A stretch of 64,000 bases of DNA from Rhizobium sp. Root274 (GTDB taxonomy: Bacteria > Pseudomonadota > Alphaproteobacteria > Rhizobiales > Rhizobiaceae). This document shows positions 55,332 to 63,890 of the stretch, piece after piece. The notes below the pieces were generated by a model. It did no database searches and was not told the origin of the DNA. It worked only from the letters and a program-made list of their open reading frames with translations. Numbering within the stretch: the first letter of the stretch is position 1; each line of letters begins with the position of its first letter. A program made the position numbers and the translations under genes. The stretch covers positions 1,147,559 to 1,211,558 of the forward strand of contig NZ_LMJE01000007.1 in the NCBI RefSeq assembly GCF_001429245.1. The letters are read 5' to 3'.

Positions 55332-56236
55332 ACCGCCGACGCGAATGGCTCGACTGGGAAACCGACGGACGCAACTGGCCGAACCGATCGGCGAGCCAGT
55401 TCATCAGCACTGCGGACTATCACTGGCATGTTCAGATCGCCGGTCCGCAAGACGCCCCGATGATCCTGATGCTGCACGGAACGGGTGCCGCCTCGCATTC
55501 CTGGCGTCACCTCCTGCCACGATTATCGAACCGGTTTCGCGTCGTCGCTCCCGACCTGCCCTGCCATGGCTTCACACGCCCGCGCGGCCATGCCGACCTC
55601 TCCCTGCCCGGCATGGTCCAGGCGCTGTCTGATCTGCTGGCGACGCTTCATCGGGGGCCGGCCGTGATCATAGGCCATTCCGCAGGGGCGGCGATCGCCG
55701 TCACTCTTGCCGCCAGACAAATGACGACCCTGCCCCGTCATGTCATCGGCATCAACGGCGCCTATCTGCCCATCCGTGGCAACGCGCTGTTTTCCCCGAT
55801 GGCAAAGGCTCTGTTCGCCAATCCTTTTTCCGCTTCCATGTTTTCCCTGCTGTCGCGCGTGACACCGCTCGGCAGCAACCTGCTCTCCGCCACTGGATCG
55901 CGGATCGACGAGGACGGAAAGGCCATCTACCGGATGCTGCTCGGTTCGTCGGGCCATGTCCATGGCGCACTTGGCATGATGGCGGCCTGGGACCTATCCC
56001 GTTTCGACGCGACGCTGCGCCGCCTGCCATTTCCCATGACATTGATCGCCGCCCGGGACGATCCCATGGTGCCGCCAGAGAATTCGACCCATGCGGCAAA
56101 GCTGGCGGAGGGCAGCCGCCTCGTCTCAAGCGCAAACGGCGGTCATCTCCTGCACGAGTGCCAGGCGGAACGTGTGGTTGAGTGGATTGAAGAGGCGATC
56201 GGGGAACAACGTTCGAACGGAGTGGATGCAGCATGA
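55328..56236 (+). CDS. bchO: Alpha/beta hydrolase BchO
   Basis: This 302-residue alpha/beta-hydrolase-fold protein is found with magnesium chelatase genes in purple bacteria. It has the oxyanion region LHGTGAASHSW, nucleophile elbow GHSAGAA, acid in AARDDPMVPP and His in NGGHLLHE, so the triad looks complete. Its biochemical role in magnesium chelation is suggested by context in the family but not settled. Short overlaps join it to bchD and crtI. Confidence 0.9.
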   Translation: MNRRREWLDWETDGRNWPNRSASQFISTADYHWHVQIAGPQDAPMILMLHGTGAASHSWRHLLPRLSNRFRVVAPDLPCHGFTRPRGHADLSLPGMVQALSDLLATLHRGPAVIIGHSAGAAIAVTLAARQMTTLPRHVIGINGAYLPIRGNALFSPMAKALFANPFSASMFSLLSRVTPLGSNLLSATGSRIDEDGKAIYRMLLGSSGHVHGALGMMAAWDLSRFDATLRRLPFPMTLIAARDDPMVPPENSTHAAKLAEGSRLVSSANGGHLLHECQAERVVEWIEEAIGEQRSNGVDAA

Positions 56237-57801
56237 ACATCTCCAGCCGCTTCCCCCTATCCCCGCGACCACCAGCCGACATGCGGCCTCATGCCGTCAT
56301 CATCGGCGCCGGCGTGGGAGGGCTCGCCACCGGCGCGCTTCTCGGCGCCAAGGGCTACCGCGTCACCATCCTCGACCCGCTCGACCAGCCGGGCGGACGA
56401 GCCTACGCCCATCGCCAGGACGGCTTCACCTTCGATGCCGGCCCGACCATCATCACGGCCCCCTGGCTGTTCGAAAATCTCTGGCGCGACTGTGGCGGAA
56501 AGCTAGAGGACGATGTCGACCTGAGACCGAACACGCCTTTTTACCGGGTGCGCTTCGACGACGGGACGATCTTTGACTATTCCGGTGACAAGGTCGCCAT
56601 GGAGGCGCAGATCGCAAGGATCGAGCCGCGCGATGTCCAGGGCTATCGCAGCTTTCTCGACGAAAGCAGGCGCATCTACGAAGTGGCCTTCGAGCAATTG
56701 GCCCACAAGCCCTTCCACAGCCTGTTGTTCACCGCAAAGACCCTGGCACGCCTGGTCAAGCTCGGCGGCTACCGCTCGGTCTACTCCGTCGTCTCCAGTC
56801 ATTTCCGCAGCGACAAACTCCGGACACTATTCTCCTTCCACCCGCTGCTGATCGGCGGCAATCCTTTCTCCGCGACCTCCTTCTATTGCCTGATCGCGCA
56901 TCTGGAAGGCAAATACGGCGTGCATCACGCGATCGGCGGAACGAACGCCCTCGTGCGAGGGATCGCCAGCCTCGTCACCCGCAATGGCGGGCAGATCCGG
57001 CTGCAGGAAACGGTCACCGAGATCGAAACGCAGGGGCGCCGCGCCACCGGCGTGCGTCTGGCCTCAGGCGAGCGCATCTCCGCCGACATCTTGATCTCCA
57101 ATGCCGACCCGGCAACCACCTATGGCAAACTGCTCAAAACCTATCCGCGCCGCCGCTGGACAGACGCGAAGATCGGCCGAGGCGATTATTCCATGAGCCT
57201 CTTCGTCTGGTACTTCGGCACGAATCGCCGCTATGACGAGGTCAAGCACCACACGATGATCTTCGGCCCTCGCTACAAGGGTCTGCTCGACGACATCTTC
57301 CGCAAGCGCCGGCTGGCGGAGGATTTCAGCCTCTATCTGCACCGCCCGACAGCAAGCGACCCGACGCTAGCGCCTGCAGGCTGTGATGCCTTCTACGTGC
57401 TGAGCCCCGTGCCCAATCTCGACGGCGATGCCGACTGGACGGTCGAAGCCGAACGCTACCGGCAACGCATCGAAAAGCGCCTGGAGCACACCATGCTGCC
57501 GGGCCTCTCCCGCCACATCGTCTCCTCGCAGCTTGCGACCCCGCTCGATTTTCGCGACCGCCTGCTGTCCTGGCAGGGCGCCGCCTTTGCGCTTGAGCCG
57601 AAACTGTTCCAGAGCGCCTGGTTCCGGCCGCACAACAAGAGCGAGGAACTGGACAATCTCTACCTCTGTGGCGCGGGCACGCATCCGGGCGCCGGGCTGC
57701 CGGGCGTCATCTCGTCCGCTCGCATCGTTGCTGACCTTGTGCCGGCCCCTGAAACCTTCGTGACAGGCGCTGAGGGTGCGACCAGAGGACAAGCGTCATG
57801 A
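56233..57801 (+). CDS. crtI: Phytoene desaturase
   Basis: This 522-residue FAD-dependent desaturase introduces double bonds into phytoene to give neurosporene or lycopene. The N-terminal dinucleotide fold IIGAGVGGLATGALL begins near residue 24, and the C-terminal FAD segment LYLCGAGTHPGAGLPGVISS is the CrtI-type signature. The number of desaturation steps cannot be read from sequence. It is coupled by 4-base overlaps to bchO and crtB in the usual crtIB pair. Confidence 0.94.
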   Translation: MNISSRFPLSPRPPADMRPHAVIIGAGVGGLATGALLGAKGYRVTILDPLDQPGGRAYAHRQDGFTFDAGPTIITAPWLFENLWRDCGGKLEDDVDLRPNTPFYRVRFDDGTIFDYSGDKVAMEAQIARIEPRDVQGYRSFLDESRRIYEVAFEQLAHKPFHSLLFTAKTLARLVKLGGYRSVYSVVSSHFRSDKLRTLFSFHPLLIGGNPFSATSFYCLIAHLEGKYGVHHAIGGTNALVRGIASLVTRNGGQIRLQETVTEIETQGRRATGVRLASGERISADILISNADPATTYGKLLKTYPRRRWTDAKIGRGDYSMSLFVWYFGTNRRYDEVKHHTMIFGPRYKGLLDDIFRKRRLAEDFSLYLHRPTASDPTLAPAGCDAFYVLSPVPNLDGDADWTVEAERYRQRIEKRLEHTMLPGLSRHIVSSQLATPLDFRDRLLSWQGAAFALEPKLFQSAWFRPHNKSEELDNLYLCGAGTHPGAGLPGVISSARIVADLVPAPETFVTGAEGATRGQAS

Positions 57802-58970
57802 CGGCGTCCGAGATTTCAATCCAGGTCGGCAGAGAAAGTGGGCACCTTGCCCGCCCGCTTGCCCGGCGACCGGTGATCCTGAACTATGGCTTTTCCGGAG
57901 AGGTAGAGGACGGAAAGGCCTGCTCCGCCGCCATTCGCCGTGGCTCCAAATCCTTTCATCTGGCCTCGCTGATGTTGCCCTCCCCTACCCGCCAAGCGGC
58001 CCGCGCGCTCTATGCCTTCTGCCGCCATTCCGACGATCTAATCGACGCGCCGAGAAGCGGGCTGCCGGCGCTGGAGCGGCTGCGCCAGCGACTGGATCAA
58101 ATCTATGCAGGCGATCCCGCCCCCTTTGCCTGTGACCGCGCCTTTGCCAGGGCCGTCGAGGAACACGGCATTCCCAAGCCCGTGGTCGAGGCCCTGCTCG
58201 ACGGCTTCGCCATGGATCTGGAAGGGCGCCGCTATCAGACGCTTGACGAGTTGAAGAGTTATGCAACCTGTGTCGCCGCAAGCGTCGGTCTGATGATGGC
58301 AGCCGTCATGGGCGTCAGCGATCGTTCCGCCCTCGCGCGGGCAGCCGATCTTGGTCTTGCGATGCAACTCACCAATATCGCCCGCGACGTCGGCGAAGAC
58401 GCGCGCAATGGTCGGCTCTATCTGCCGCTCGACTGGCTCTCCCAACACGGCATCGATCCCGACGCTTTCCTCGGAGTTCCCGGTTTCTCTCCGGCGCTCG
58501 GCGAAGTCGTGAAGAAACTGCTGCACGAAGCAGATCGTCATTACCGCCTGGGTCATGCTGGCATCGCCTCCCTTCCACCCGCCTGCCAGCACGCAATCCG
58601 GACCGCCGCTCTGGTCTATGAGGAAATCGGCACGGCGATTGCCGCCAACGGCTATGACAGCATCACGCATCGGGCGCGCACGACACTTGCCCGCAAGCTC
58701 TCGCTCCTGGTCAAGGCCCGCCGTCCGGATTGCCACCTGGCGAATGGAGGACAGGTCTCCATGCAATCCCCTGCAGACCCCGCCTCCGCACGCCTGGTTT
58801 CCCTGGCGAGCGCAGCGGCGGCAACAATCGCTCCGCGTGCAAGTGCTGAACAAATCGAGGGCACTGCCGGGCGGCTGACCGCAATCCTCCTGCGGCTCCA
58901 GACTCAGGCAAGAGAGGAGCGCGACCTGCGCCGCCTCGCAGCCCGGGAGAAGGCGGCGAGCCTTGCTTGA
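57798..58970 (+). CDS. crtB: Phytoene synthase
   Basis: This 390-residue trans-isoprenyl diphosphate synthase of the squalene/phytoene type condenses two GGPP to phytoene. The two Asp-rich motifs are RHSDDLID near residue 76 and NIARDVGEDARNGRLYLP near 192. The C-terminal extension after about residue 310 is longer than in some family members but still open and Ala/Arg-rich. The end overlaps a small TTG-initiated gene. Confidence 0.94.
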   Translation: MTASEISIQVGRESGHLARPLARRPVILNYGFSGEVEDGKACSAAIRRGSKSFHLASLMLPSPTRQAARALYAFCRHSDDLIDAPRSGLPALERLRQRLDQIYAGDPAPFACDRAFARAVEEHGIPKPVVEALLDGFAMDLEGRRYQTLDELKSYATCVAASVGLMMAAVMGVSDRSALARAADLGLAMQLTNIARDVGEDARNGRLYLPLDWLSQHGIDPDAFLGVPGFSPALGEVVKKLLHEADRHYRLGHAGIASLPPACQHAIRTAALVYEEIGTAIAANGYDSITHRARTTLARKLSLLVKARRPDCHLANGGQVSMQSPADPASARLVSLASAAAATIAPRASAEQIEGTAGRLTAILLRLQTQAREERDLRRLAAREKAASLA

Positions 58971-59130
58971 GCATTATTTCGGGTTGATCGAAGCCCTCTT
59001 CGTCTTCGGACTGGCCGTTGCATTTTACATCTGGCAGATGCGCGACCTGAAGAAAGAGAATGCCAAAGCCCGGAAGGCAGAGAAGGATCGCCCGCCGGAG
59101 AACAGCGACAACAGGTCCGAAGGCCCCTGA
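58963..59130 (+). CDS. 55-residue single-pass membrane protein between crtB and crtC
   Basis: A short frame starts at TTG 58963, eight bases inside crtB, with GAGAAGG about nine bases upstream, and stops at 59128-59130. The product has one hydrophobic segment (GLIEALFVFGLAVAFYIW, residues 7-24) followed by a highly charged cytoplasmic-looking tail (RDLKKENAKARKAEKDR). In Rhodobacter clusters this place holds tspO, but the sequence is not TspO. A small pigment-assembly or membrane-anchored accessory protein is possible. Coding status rests on position, hydrophobic pattern and ribosome site. Confidence 0.62.
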   Translation: MLEHYFGLIEALFVFGLAVAFYIWQMRDLKKENAKARKAEKDRPPENSDNRSEGP

Positions 59131-59174
59131 AATAGTCCTTCCAGGCTGATTAATTTCGGCAACTCCGAGGGACA

Positions 59175-60254
59175 CTACCCTCGGCGCGGCATCCGGAAGG
59201 GCAGCATCAGGCGCACGAGCGGCATCGAGAGACGGCGGCAGTCCAGCGTCTCGTGCATCATCAGGATCCTCTCGCCATCCAGCGCTGTTTCGACCAAAGA
59301 ACGGCGATAGAACGGACTGTCCTCCAGCCGCCGCACGAACCGGGCCGGCGACCCGTCCGCCGCGGCGATCCCGCCCCCAACGCCCCAGAATCCGCGCGGC
59401 AAGGTCTGGCGTCGAGGCAGCTCAAATTCGTGCAGATCCCCCTCATGGGAGAAGCGCAGACCCAGCCGTCGCTCACCACCGCCGACAGCCAAGGCATCGT
59501 AAATCAGAACGGCGCCGCCATCAGCGGCAGCACCCCGAGCCCAATCCCATCCAACGAAATTCTGCTCAAGAGGGCGGTCGCCCCAGTTCGTGTCATGATA
59601 CCCCTCGCCCGACCATCCGCCATCTACAAAGGCATCGCCAGTCACTTCGACACGCGCAGACGGCATGATCGGCGACCAATGATGGCGACCGTCCTCGTCG
59701 AGGCGAAAGACGTGCGCCGGCAGAAATCGCGGTGTCAGCACCATCTCGCCACGCATGCGTTTGGGCCAAAGCCGCTGGCCGGGCCAGGGCAGGAAAACTT
59801 CGTCGAACGAGATCCGCAAAGCACCTCCCTCAAGCGAAAGGCTGCTCCTGCCGATCTCCAGGTGGCTGGTGCTGCGCGTCACCGCCGCCCTGCTCCGCTC
59901 GGTCATCGCCCACGCGTGTCCGTCGGGTCCGTACAGGGCGACATTGAAAGCAACATGGTTTTCGGGTTCCGTTCGCCCGGACCAGTGATAATAGGGCGAG
60001 AAGACCGAACCGACGAAGGCGATCACCGTGAAGGCGAATTGCCCGCAATCGCTGGTCCCGTCGGCATACCACCAGCGATAACCGCCCGCCGGGACATGCC
60101 CGCCAAATCCCTGTCCCGCTGGATCAATGCTGCGGCCAGCATGCCCGATAATGCTGCCATCGGTATGCCCGGCCCCGGATGTACGCTGCCCCCGGCCAGA
60201 TACAGGCCCGCTACCGGCCCCTGCGTCCCCGGGCGCTGGAACGAGGCCATCCAT
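59175..60254 (-). CDS. crtC: Carotenoid 1,2-hydratase (hydroxyneurosporene synthase)
   Basis: This enzyme adds water to the end of neurosporene or lycopene. The conserved opening VPAGGYRWWYADGTSD and IAFVGSVFSPYYHW leads into a lipocalin-like core with WDWARGAA and GYHDTNWGDRPL. The start is unclear: ATG 60254 gives 359 residues but overlaps crtD by about 230 bases. No ATG, GTG or TTG lies between it and the conserved opening, and the next start, GTG 60026, removes that opening. A non-standard start or true overlap is likely. It is transcribed with crtD. Confidence 0.87.
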   Translation of the reverse strand: MDGLVPAPGDAGAGSGPVSGRGQRTSGAGHTDGSIIGHAGRSIDPAGQGFGGHVPAGGYRWWYADGTSDCGQFAFTVIAFVGSVFSPYYHWSGRTEPENHVAFNVALYGPDGHAWAMTERSRAAVTRSTSHLEIGRSSLSLEGGALRISFDEVFLPWPGQRLWPKRMRGEMVLTPRFLPAHVFRLDEDGRHHWSPIMPSARVEVTGDAFVDGGWSGEGYHDTNWGDRPLEQNFVGWDWARGAAADGGAVLIYDALAVGGGERRLGLRFSHEGDLHEFELPRRQTLPRGFWGVGGGIAAADGSPARFVRRLEDSPFYRRSLVETALDGERILMMHETLDCRRLSMPLVRLMLPFRMPRRG

Positions 60255-61606
60255 CCGTGCGACGGCATCCCATAAAGCCCGCCCCCGCTGCCCGGATAAA
60301 GCCGCGCAAAATCCTCCGGTGTCGTCACATGCGGGGGATCCGCGCTCTGCTGCAGTTCCAGCCCATTCCGCGCCAGGCGGCGCTCCATCGCGTAGAGACA
60401 TGTCTGGATCTCGCTTTCGTCGTACCGTTGCCGGTCGCCGTTGGCCGGCAGGTTCATCAATGCGTAGATGCGCTCGGGTTTTCCGGCGGTCAGGGACGAA
60501 CGAAGCTGTCCGTCATCACGTCGATCCTCCGCGCAGAGGTAAATGGTCGGATCGGCAGGCGGCCGCCCCTCGCGAAAGATCTCTGTGAATTCCCGCTCGT
60601 AGTCGTCGGAGAAGAACACCGTATGGTGGGCAAGCGGAACACCTGAGGGTACGGCCAGGCTGCATCGAATGAGCGCGGAGAGCGAACGGGCGGGCTTCTG
60701 CGCAGGGCGAAGTGATGTGCCGAGCAGTTTCGGCAGCCCACCGATGTCACCGTTATAAAGGACCTGCTTTGCCTCGATCCGCCGGCCACTTTGCGTCTCG
60801 ACACCGGTAACCGACTTGCGAAAACCGTCAACGGTAATGGCCACCGCAGGATCGCCGCACAGGAAGGTCACGCCGAGGCCTTGCGCGATCTCCGCCAGCT
60901 TCTGCGCCAACCCGTGCAGCCCACCTTCGACCATCCACACCCCCTCCTGCTCCACATGCGCGACGAGCATTAGGGTCGCAGGTGCTGCAAAGGGCGAGGA
61001 CCCGCAATAGGTGGCATAACGGCCAAACAATTGGCGAAGGCGTGGATCGGCAAAATAGCCGGAGAGAGCCGACCACAGCGTCGAGAACGGCTTGATCGCC
61101 AGAAGGTCACCCGGCCGGGATAGGCCGATCCGGCGCGACAGGGAATACGGATTGGGACGGGAGGCGGCGATGAAGCTGTCTTTCAAAACCCGGTAGATCC
61201 GCTCGCCATCCTCAGCAAATTGTCGAAACCCCTCCGCCTCGCGCACCCCGGCAAAATCACGGATCGCCCGGAGGCTTTCATCGACATCGCCATGCAGATC
61301 GAGGCCGGCACCGCCATTCCAGTAGTGACGCGCGAGAACCTTGGCCCGCTTCAGCGGAACCTCGTCCTCCAGCCTGCGCCCGCAGACCTGCATCAACTCC
61401 TCGAACACCCATTCCATCGTCAGAACGGTCGGCCCAGCATCGAACGGACGGCCACCGACCTCGACCTGACGCAGCTTGCCGCCGGGGGAAGCTTGCGCCT
61501 CGATGACAGTCACGGAGATGCCGGAAGCGGCCAGACGCATTGCGGCAGACAGACCACCGATCCCCGCTCCAATGATGGCCACGGTCTGCTTGTTGGCTCC
61601 GTTCAA
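60023..61606 (-). CDS. crtD: Hydroxyneurosporene desaturase (methoxyneurosporene dehydrogenase)
   Basis: This 527-residue FAD desaturase, a CrtI paralogue, forms the 3,4 double bond in hydroxylated carotenoids. The dinucleotide fold is AIIGAGIGGLSAAM near residue 10, and the C-terminal FAD loop is LYLAGGSVHPGPGIPMAALSG. The start is TTG 61606, supported by a GGGAG ribosome site about seven bases upstream. It is divergent from crtE across a PpsR site. The tail after the FAD loop runs about 60 residues and overlaps crtC. Confidence 0.92.
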   Translation of the reverse strand: MNGANKQTVAIIGAGIGGLSAAMRLAASGISVTVIEAQASPGGKLRQVEVGGRPFDAGPTVLTMEWVFEELMQVCGRRLEDEVPLKRAKVLARHYWNGGAGLDLHGDVDESLRAIRDFAGVREAEGFRQFAEDGERIYRVLKDSFIAASRPNPYSLSRRIGLSRPGDLLAIKPFSTLWSALSGYFADPRLRQLFGRYATYCGSSPFAAPATLMLVAHVEQEGVWMVEGGLHGLAQKLAEIAQGLGVTFLCGDPAVAITVDGFRKSVTGVETQSGRRIEAKQVLYNGDIGGLPKLLGTSLRPAQKPARSLSALIRCSLAVPSGVPLAHHTVFFSDDYEREFTEIFREGRPPADPTIYLCAEDRRDDGQLRSSLTAGKPERIYALMNLPANGDRQRYDESEIQTCLYAMERRLARNGLELQQSADPPHVTTPEDFARLYPGSGGGLYGMPSHGWMASFQRPGTQGPVAGLYLAGGSVHPGPGIPMAALSGMLAAALIQRDRDLAGMSRRAVIAGGMPTGPAIAGNSPSR

Positions 61607-61643
61607 GAATGTCTCCCGGCTGCGTTGACTTCTGCATCACATG

Positions 61644-61661
61644 TGTCAATATTTGTTTACA
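61644..61661. promoter_or_regulatory. PpsR/CrtJ operator between crtD and crtE
   Basis: TGTCAATATTTGTTTACA is a perfect TGT-N12-ACA site flanked by G and C, centred in the divergent gap. On the plus strand TTTACA (61656-61661) with TATTTA 18 bases later is a weak promoter for crtE, so repressor would cover its -35. One dimer could control both directions. Confidence 0.8.
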
Positions 61662-61714
61662 CAATAGCGCGTAATAGAATATTTACAACTGCGCAGGCCC
61701 GGAAGGTGACCCTC

Positions 61715-62584
61715 ATGGATTTTCCTGATCGCATTGAAAATGGAATGCAGCGAGCCCTGCGATTTGCAACCGCCAATGGCTGCCCTCCCATTCTCGCCAA
61801 GGCGCTGCGCCACGCCGTTTTTCCTGGGGGTGCCAGGATCAGGCCACGCCTTTGCCTTGCCGTTGCCGCCGCCTGTGGCGACCGGGAACCCGGCGTCGCC
61901 GATGCCGCGGCAACCGCAATCGAATTGCTCCACTGCGCCTCCCTGGTGCATGACGACATGCCCTGCTTCGACAACGCGATGATGAGACGCGGCCGGGCCA
62001 GCGTTCACGCAGAGTTCGGTGAGGAGATCGCGCTCCTGACAGGTGACGGCCTGATCGTCAGTGCGTTCGAGACGATCGCTCGCGAGACGCTGCAACGCCC
62101 GGATCTGACCGCACCGATCATCGCCACCATCGCCAAATCTGTGGGGGCGCCTTACGGCCTCGTCGCCGGCCAGGCCTGGGAGAGCGAGCCGGAAATCAAC
62201 ATTGCCATCTATCATCGCGCAAAGACCGCCTCGCTGTTCAGCGGCGCCGTCTCGACCGGCGCCATCGCCTCGGGCGGCAACCCGCTGGACTGGTTGGGTC
62301 TTGCCGATGCTTTGGGTGCCGCCTACCAGGTTGCCGACGATCTATACGATGCTGTCGGCCAGGACGACGGCGTCGGCAAGCCTGCAGGCCAGGACAGCCG
62401 CAACGCCAAGCCCAACATTGTCGCCACACTCGGCCTCGACGCGGCCCTGCAGCGTTTGAAGAACCTGGTTGGCGAAGCCGTCAACTGCGTGCCGGACTGC
62501 CCGGGCGCGGAAGCCTTCCGCACGATGATCCGGCAGGAAGCGACGCGGCTGATGCCGAAGACCCTGGCAACCAGCGCGGCCTGA
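61715..62584 (+). CDS. crtE: Geranylgeranyl diphosphate synthase
   Basis: This 289-residue trans-prenyltransferase makes C20 GGPP for carotenoids and for the bacteriochlorophyll tail. Two Asp-rich motifs are present: the first in LVHDDMPCFDNAMMRRG (near residue 82) and the second DDLYD (near 207). GGARIRPRL and an SGAVSTGA segment are typical. The ATG at 61715 follows GGAAGGTGA; open frame upstream of it crosses the PpsR site and was ignored. It is followed by crtF after five bases. Confidence 0.94.
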   Translation: MDFPDRIENGMQRALRFATANGCPPILAKALRHAVFPGGARIRPRLCLAVAAACGDREPGVADAAATAIELLHCASLVHDDMPCFDNAMMRRGRASVHAEFGEEIALLTGDGLIVSAFETIARETLQRPDLTAPIIATIAKSVGAPYGLVAGQAWESEPEINIAIYHRAKTASLFSGAVSTGAIASGGNPLDWLGLADALGAAYQVADDLYDAVGQDDGVGKPAGQDSRNAKPNIVATLGLDAALQRLKNLVGEAVNCVPDCPGAEAFRTMIRQEATRLMPKTLATSAA

Positions 62585-62589
62585 CGGCG

Positions 62590-63786
62590 ATGGCCACGCA
62601 AGCGGAGCCGACAAACGGTGCCGATACGGGTGCAAACTGGCGCGCCGACGGCGAAAGCAATGGCAAGGCCCCGCATTTAACCTTCAGCATGCGCTGGCGC
62701 CTATGGCGCAATCGTCAGATTGCGTCTCCACGGTTTCGCAGCCTGATCGCACGCCTGCCCCTCACGCGCTGGATTGCGCAGCGAAAGGCGAACCAGCTTT
62801 TCCGGCTGACGGCAGGTTTCGTCTACTCGCAGGTGCTCCATGCCTGCGTGAAGTTGGACGTTTTTCAACGCTTGGAAGACCAGATCCTCTCCACTGATCA
62901 GCTCGCAACCTTTTGTCAGCTCAGCACTCCCCGCATGCGGCTTCTGCTCGAAAATGCCGCATGCCTTGGGCTGGTCCTCCAGCCGACGCGCGACATCTGG
63001 ATGTTGGACGATGCTGGCGCCGTTATCGCCTCGGATGCAGGCCTTCGCGCCATGATCCGCCATCATGACGCGCTCTACCGTGATCTGGTTGACCCAGTCG
63101 CCCTGTGGCGCTCGGAAATGCCGGAAACGGAGCTGCGGCGTTACTGGGCCTATGTGCGTGGAGACGCACCGAGCGCGGTGACGGCCGAGCAGGCGGCTCC
63201 ATATTCGCTTCTGATGCGCGAAAGCCAGGCGATGTTCGCCGATTGTATCCTCGCATCTTACGATTTTGGCCGCCACGCTTCACTGCTCGATGTCGGGGGC
63301 GGCGATGGCGCCTTCCTGTCAGCGGTTGGACGGAAACACCCCAACCTTCAGCTCGCCCTCTTCGATCTACCCGCAGTGACAGAGCGCGCGAGCAAACATC
63401 TGACAGAGGCTGGTTTGATGGCCCGAAGCAGCGTCTACGCCGGCGACTTCTCGACAGACGCGCTGCCGGGATCGGCAGACTGCGTCACGCTTCTGCGCAT
63501 TCTTTGCGACCATGACGACGACAGAGTGATCACCATTCTTACCAATCTGCACGGACATCTCGCGCCGAACACGCGCCTTCTCGTGGCGGAAGCCATGGCG
63601 GACCCCTCTGAGGGAGCACGGCTGGCATCAGGTTATTTCGGTGTCTACTTCCTGGCCATGGGCTCGGGACGCTGCCGCTCCGCCGACGAGATCATGTCGC
63701 TCCTGAGAACCGCAGGATTTCGCGAAACAGAGGCTTTGGCCACGACCAATCCCCTGATTGCGACCTTGGTCACAGCGATCCGCTAA
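62590..63786 (+). CDS. crtF: Hydroxyneurosporene O-methyltransferase
   Basis: This 398-residue SAM-dependent methyltransferase has an N-terminal dimerisation domain and the SAM loop LLDVGGGDGAFLSAVG near residue 232. The LALFDLPAVTERA motif binds the adenosine. CrtF methylates the tertiary hydroxyl made by CrtC in the spheroidene or spirilloxanthin route. Together with CrtC and CrtD it indicates methoxylated carotenoids. The first 35 residues are polar and probably disordered. Confidence 0.92.
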   Translation: MATQAEPTNGADTGANWRADGESNGKAPHLTFSMRWRLWRNRQIASPRFRSLIARLPLTRWIAQRKANQLFRLTAGFVYSQVLHACVKLDVFQRLEDQILSTDQLATFCQLSTPRMRLLLENAACLGLVLQPTRDIWMLDDAGAVIASDAGLRAMIRHHDALYRDLVDPVALWRSEMPETELRRYWAYVRGDAPSAVTAEQAAPYSLLMRESQAMFADCILASYDFGRHASLLDVGGGDGAFLSAVGRKHPNLQLALFDLPAVTERASKHLTEAGLMARSSVYAGDFSTDALPGSADCVTLLRILCDHDDDRVITILTNLHGHLAPNTRLLVAEAMADPSEGARLASGYFGVYFLAMGSGRCRSADEIMSLLRTAGFRETEALATTNPLIATLVTAIR

Positions 63787-63804
63787 CAGCGGCCTGTGCC
63801 TAAG

Positions 63805-63822
63805 TGTAAATTTTAATTGACA
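63805..63822. promoter_or_regulatory. PpsR/CrtJ operator before bchC
   Basis: TGTAAATTTTAATTGACA is a perfect TGT-N12-ACA site with flanking G and C. Its right half contains the -35 box of the predicted bchC promoter, so bound repressor should block RNA polymerase. Confidence 0.82.
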
Positions 63823-63844
63823 CTATAAATCGTAAAACTAAGAT
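63817..63844 (+). promoter_or_regulatory. Sigma-70-type promoter of bchC
   Basis: TTGACA (63817-63822), a 16-base spacer and TAAGAT (63839-63844) lie about 47 bases before the bchC start. The -35 is perfect and overlaps the PpsR operator. Confidence 0.55.
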
Positions 63845-63890
63845 GACATTTGGAGACAGGGGAGTCTCCGTGTCCGGGGAGGGCACATCC

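Noticed and set aside
58963..59130. TspO identity for the small gene after crtB
   Set aside because: TspO is about 160 residues with five membrane helices; this ORF has 55 residues and one helix.
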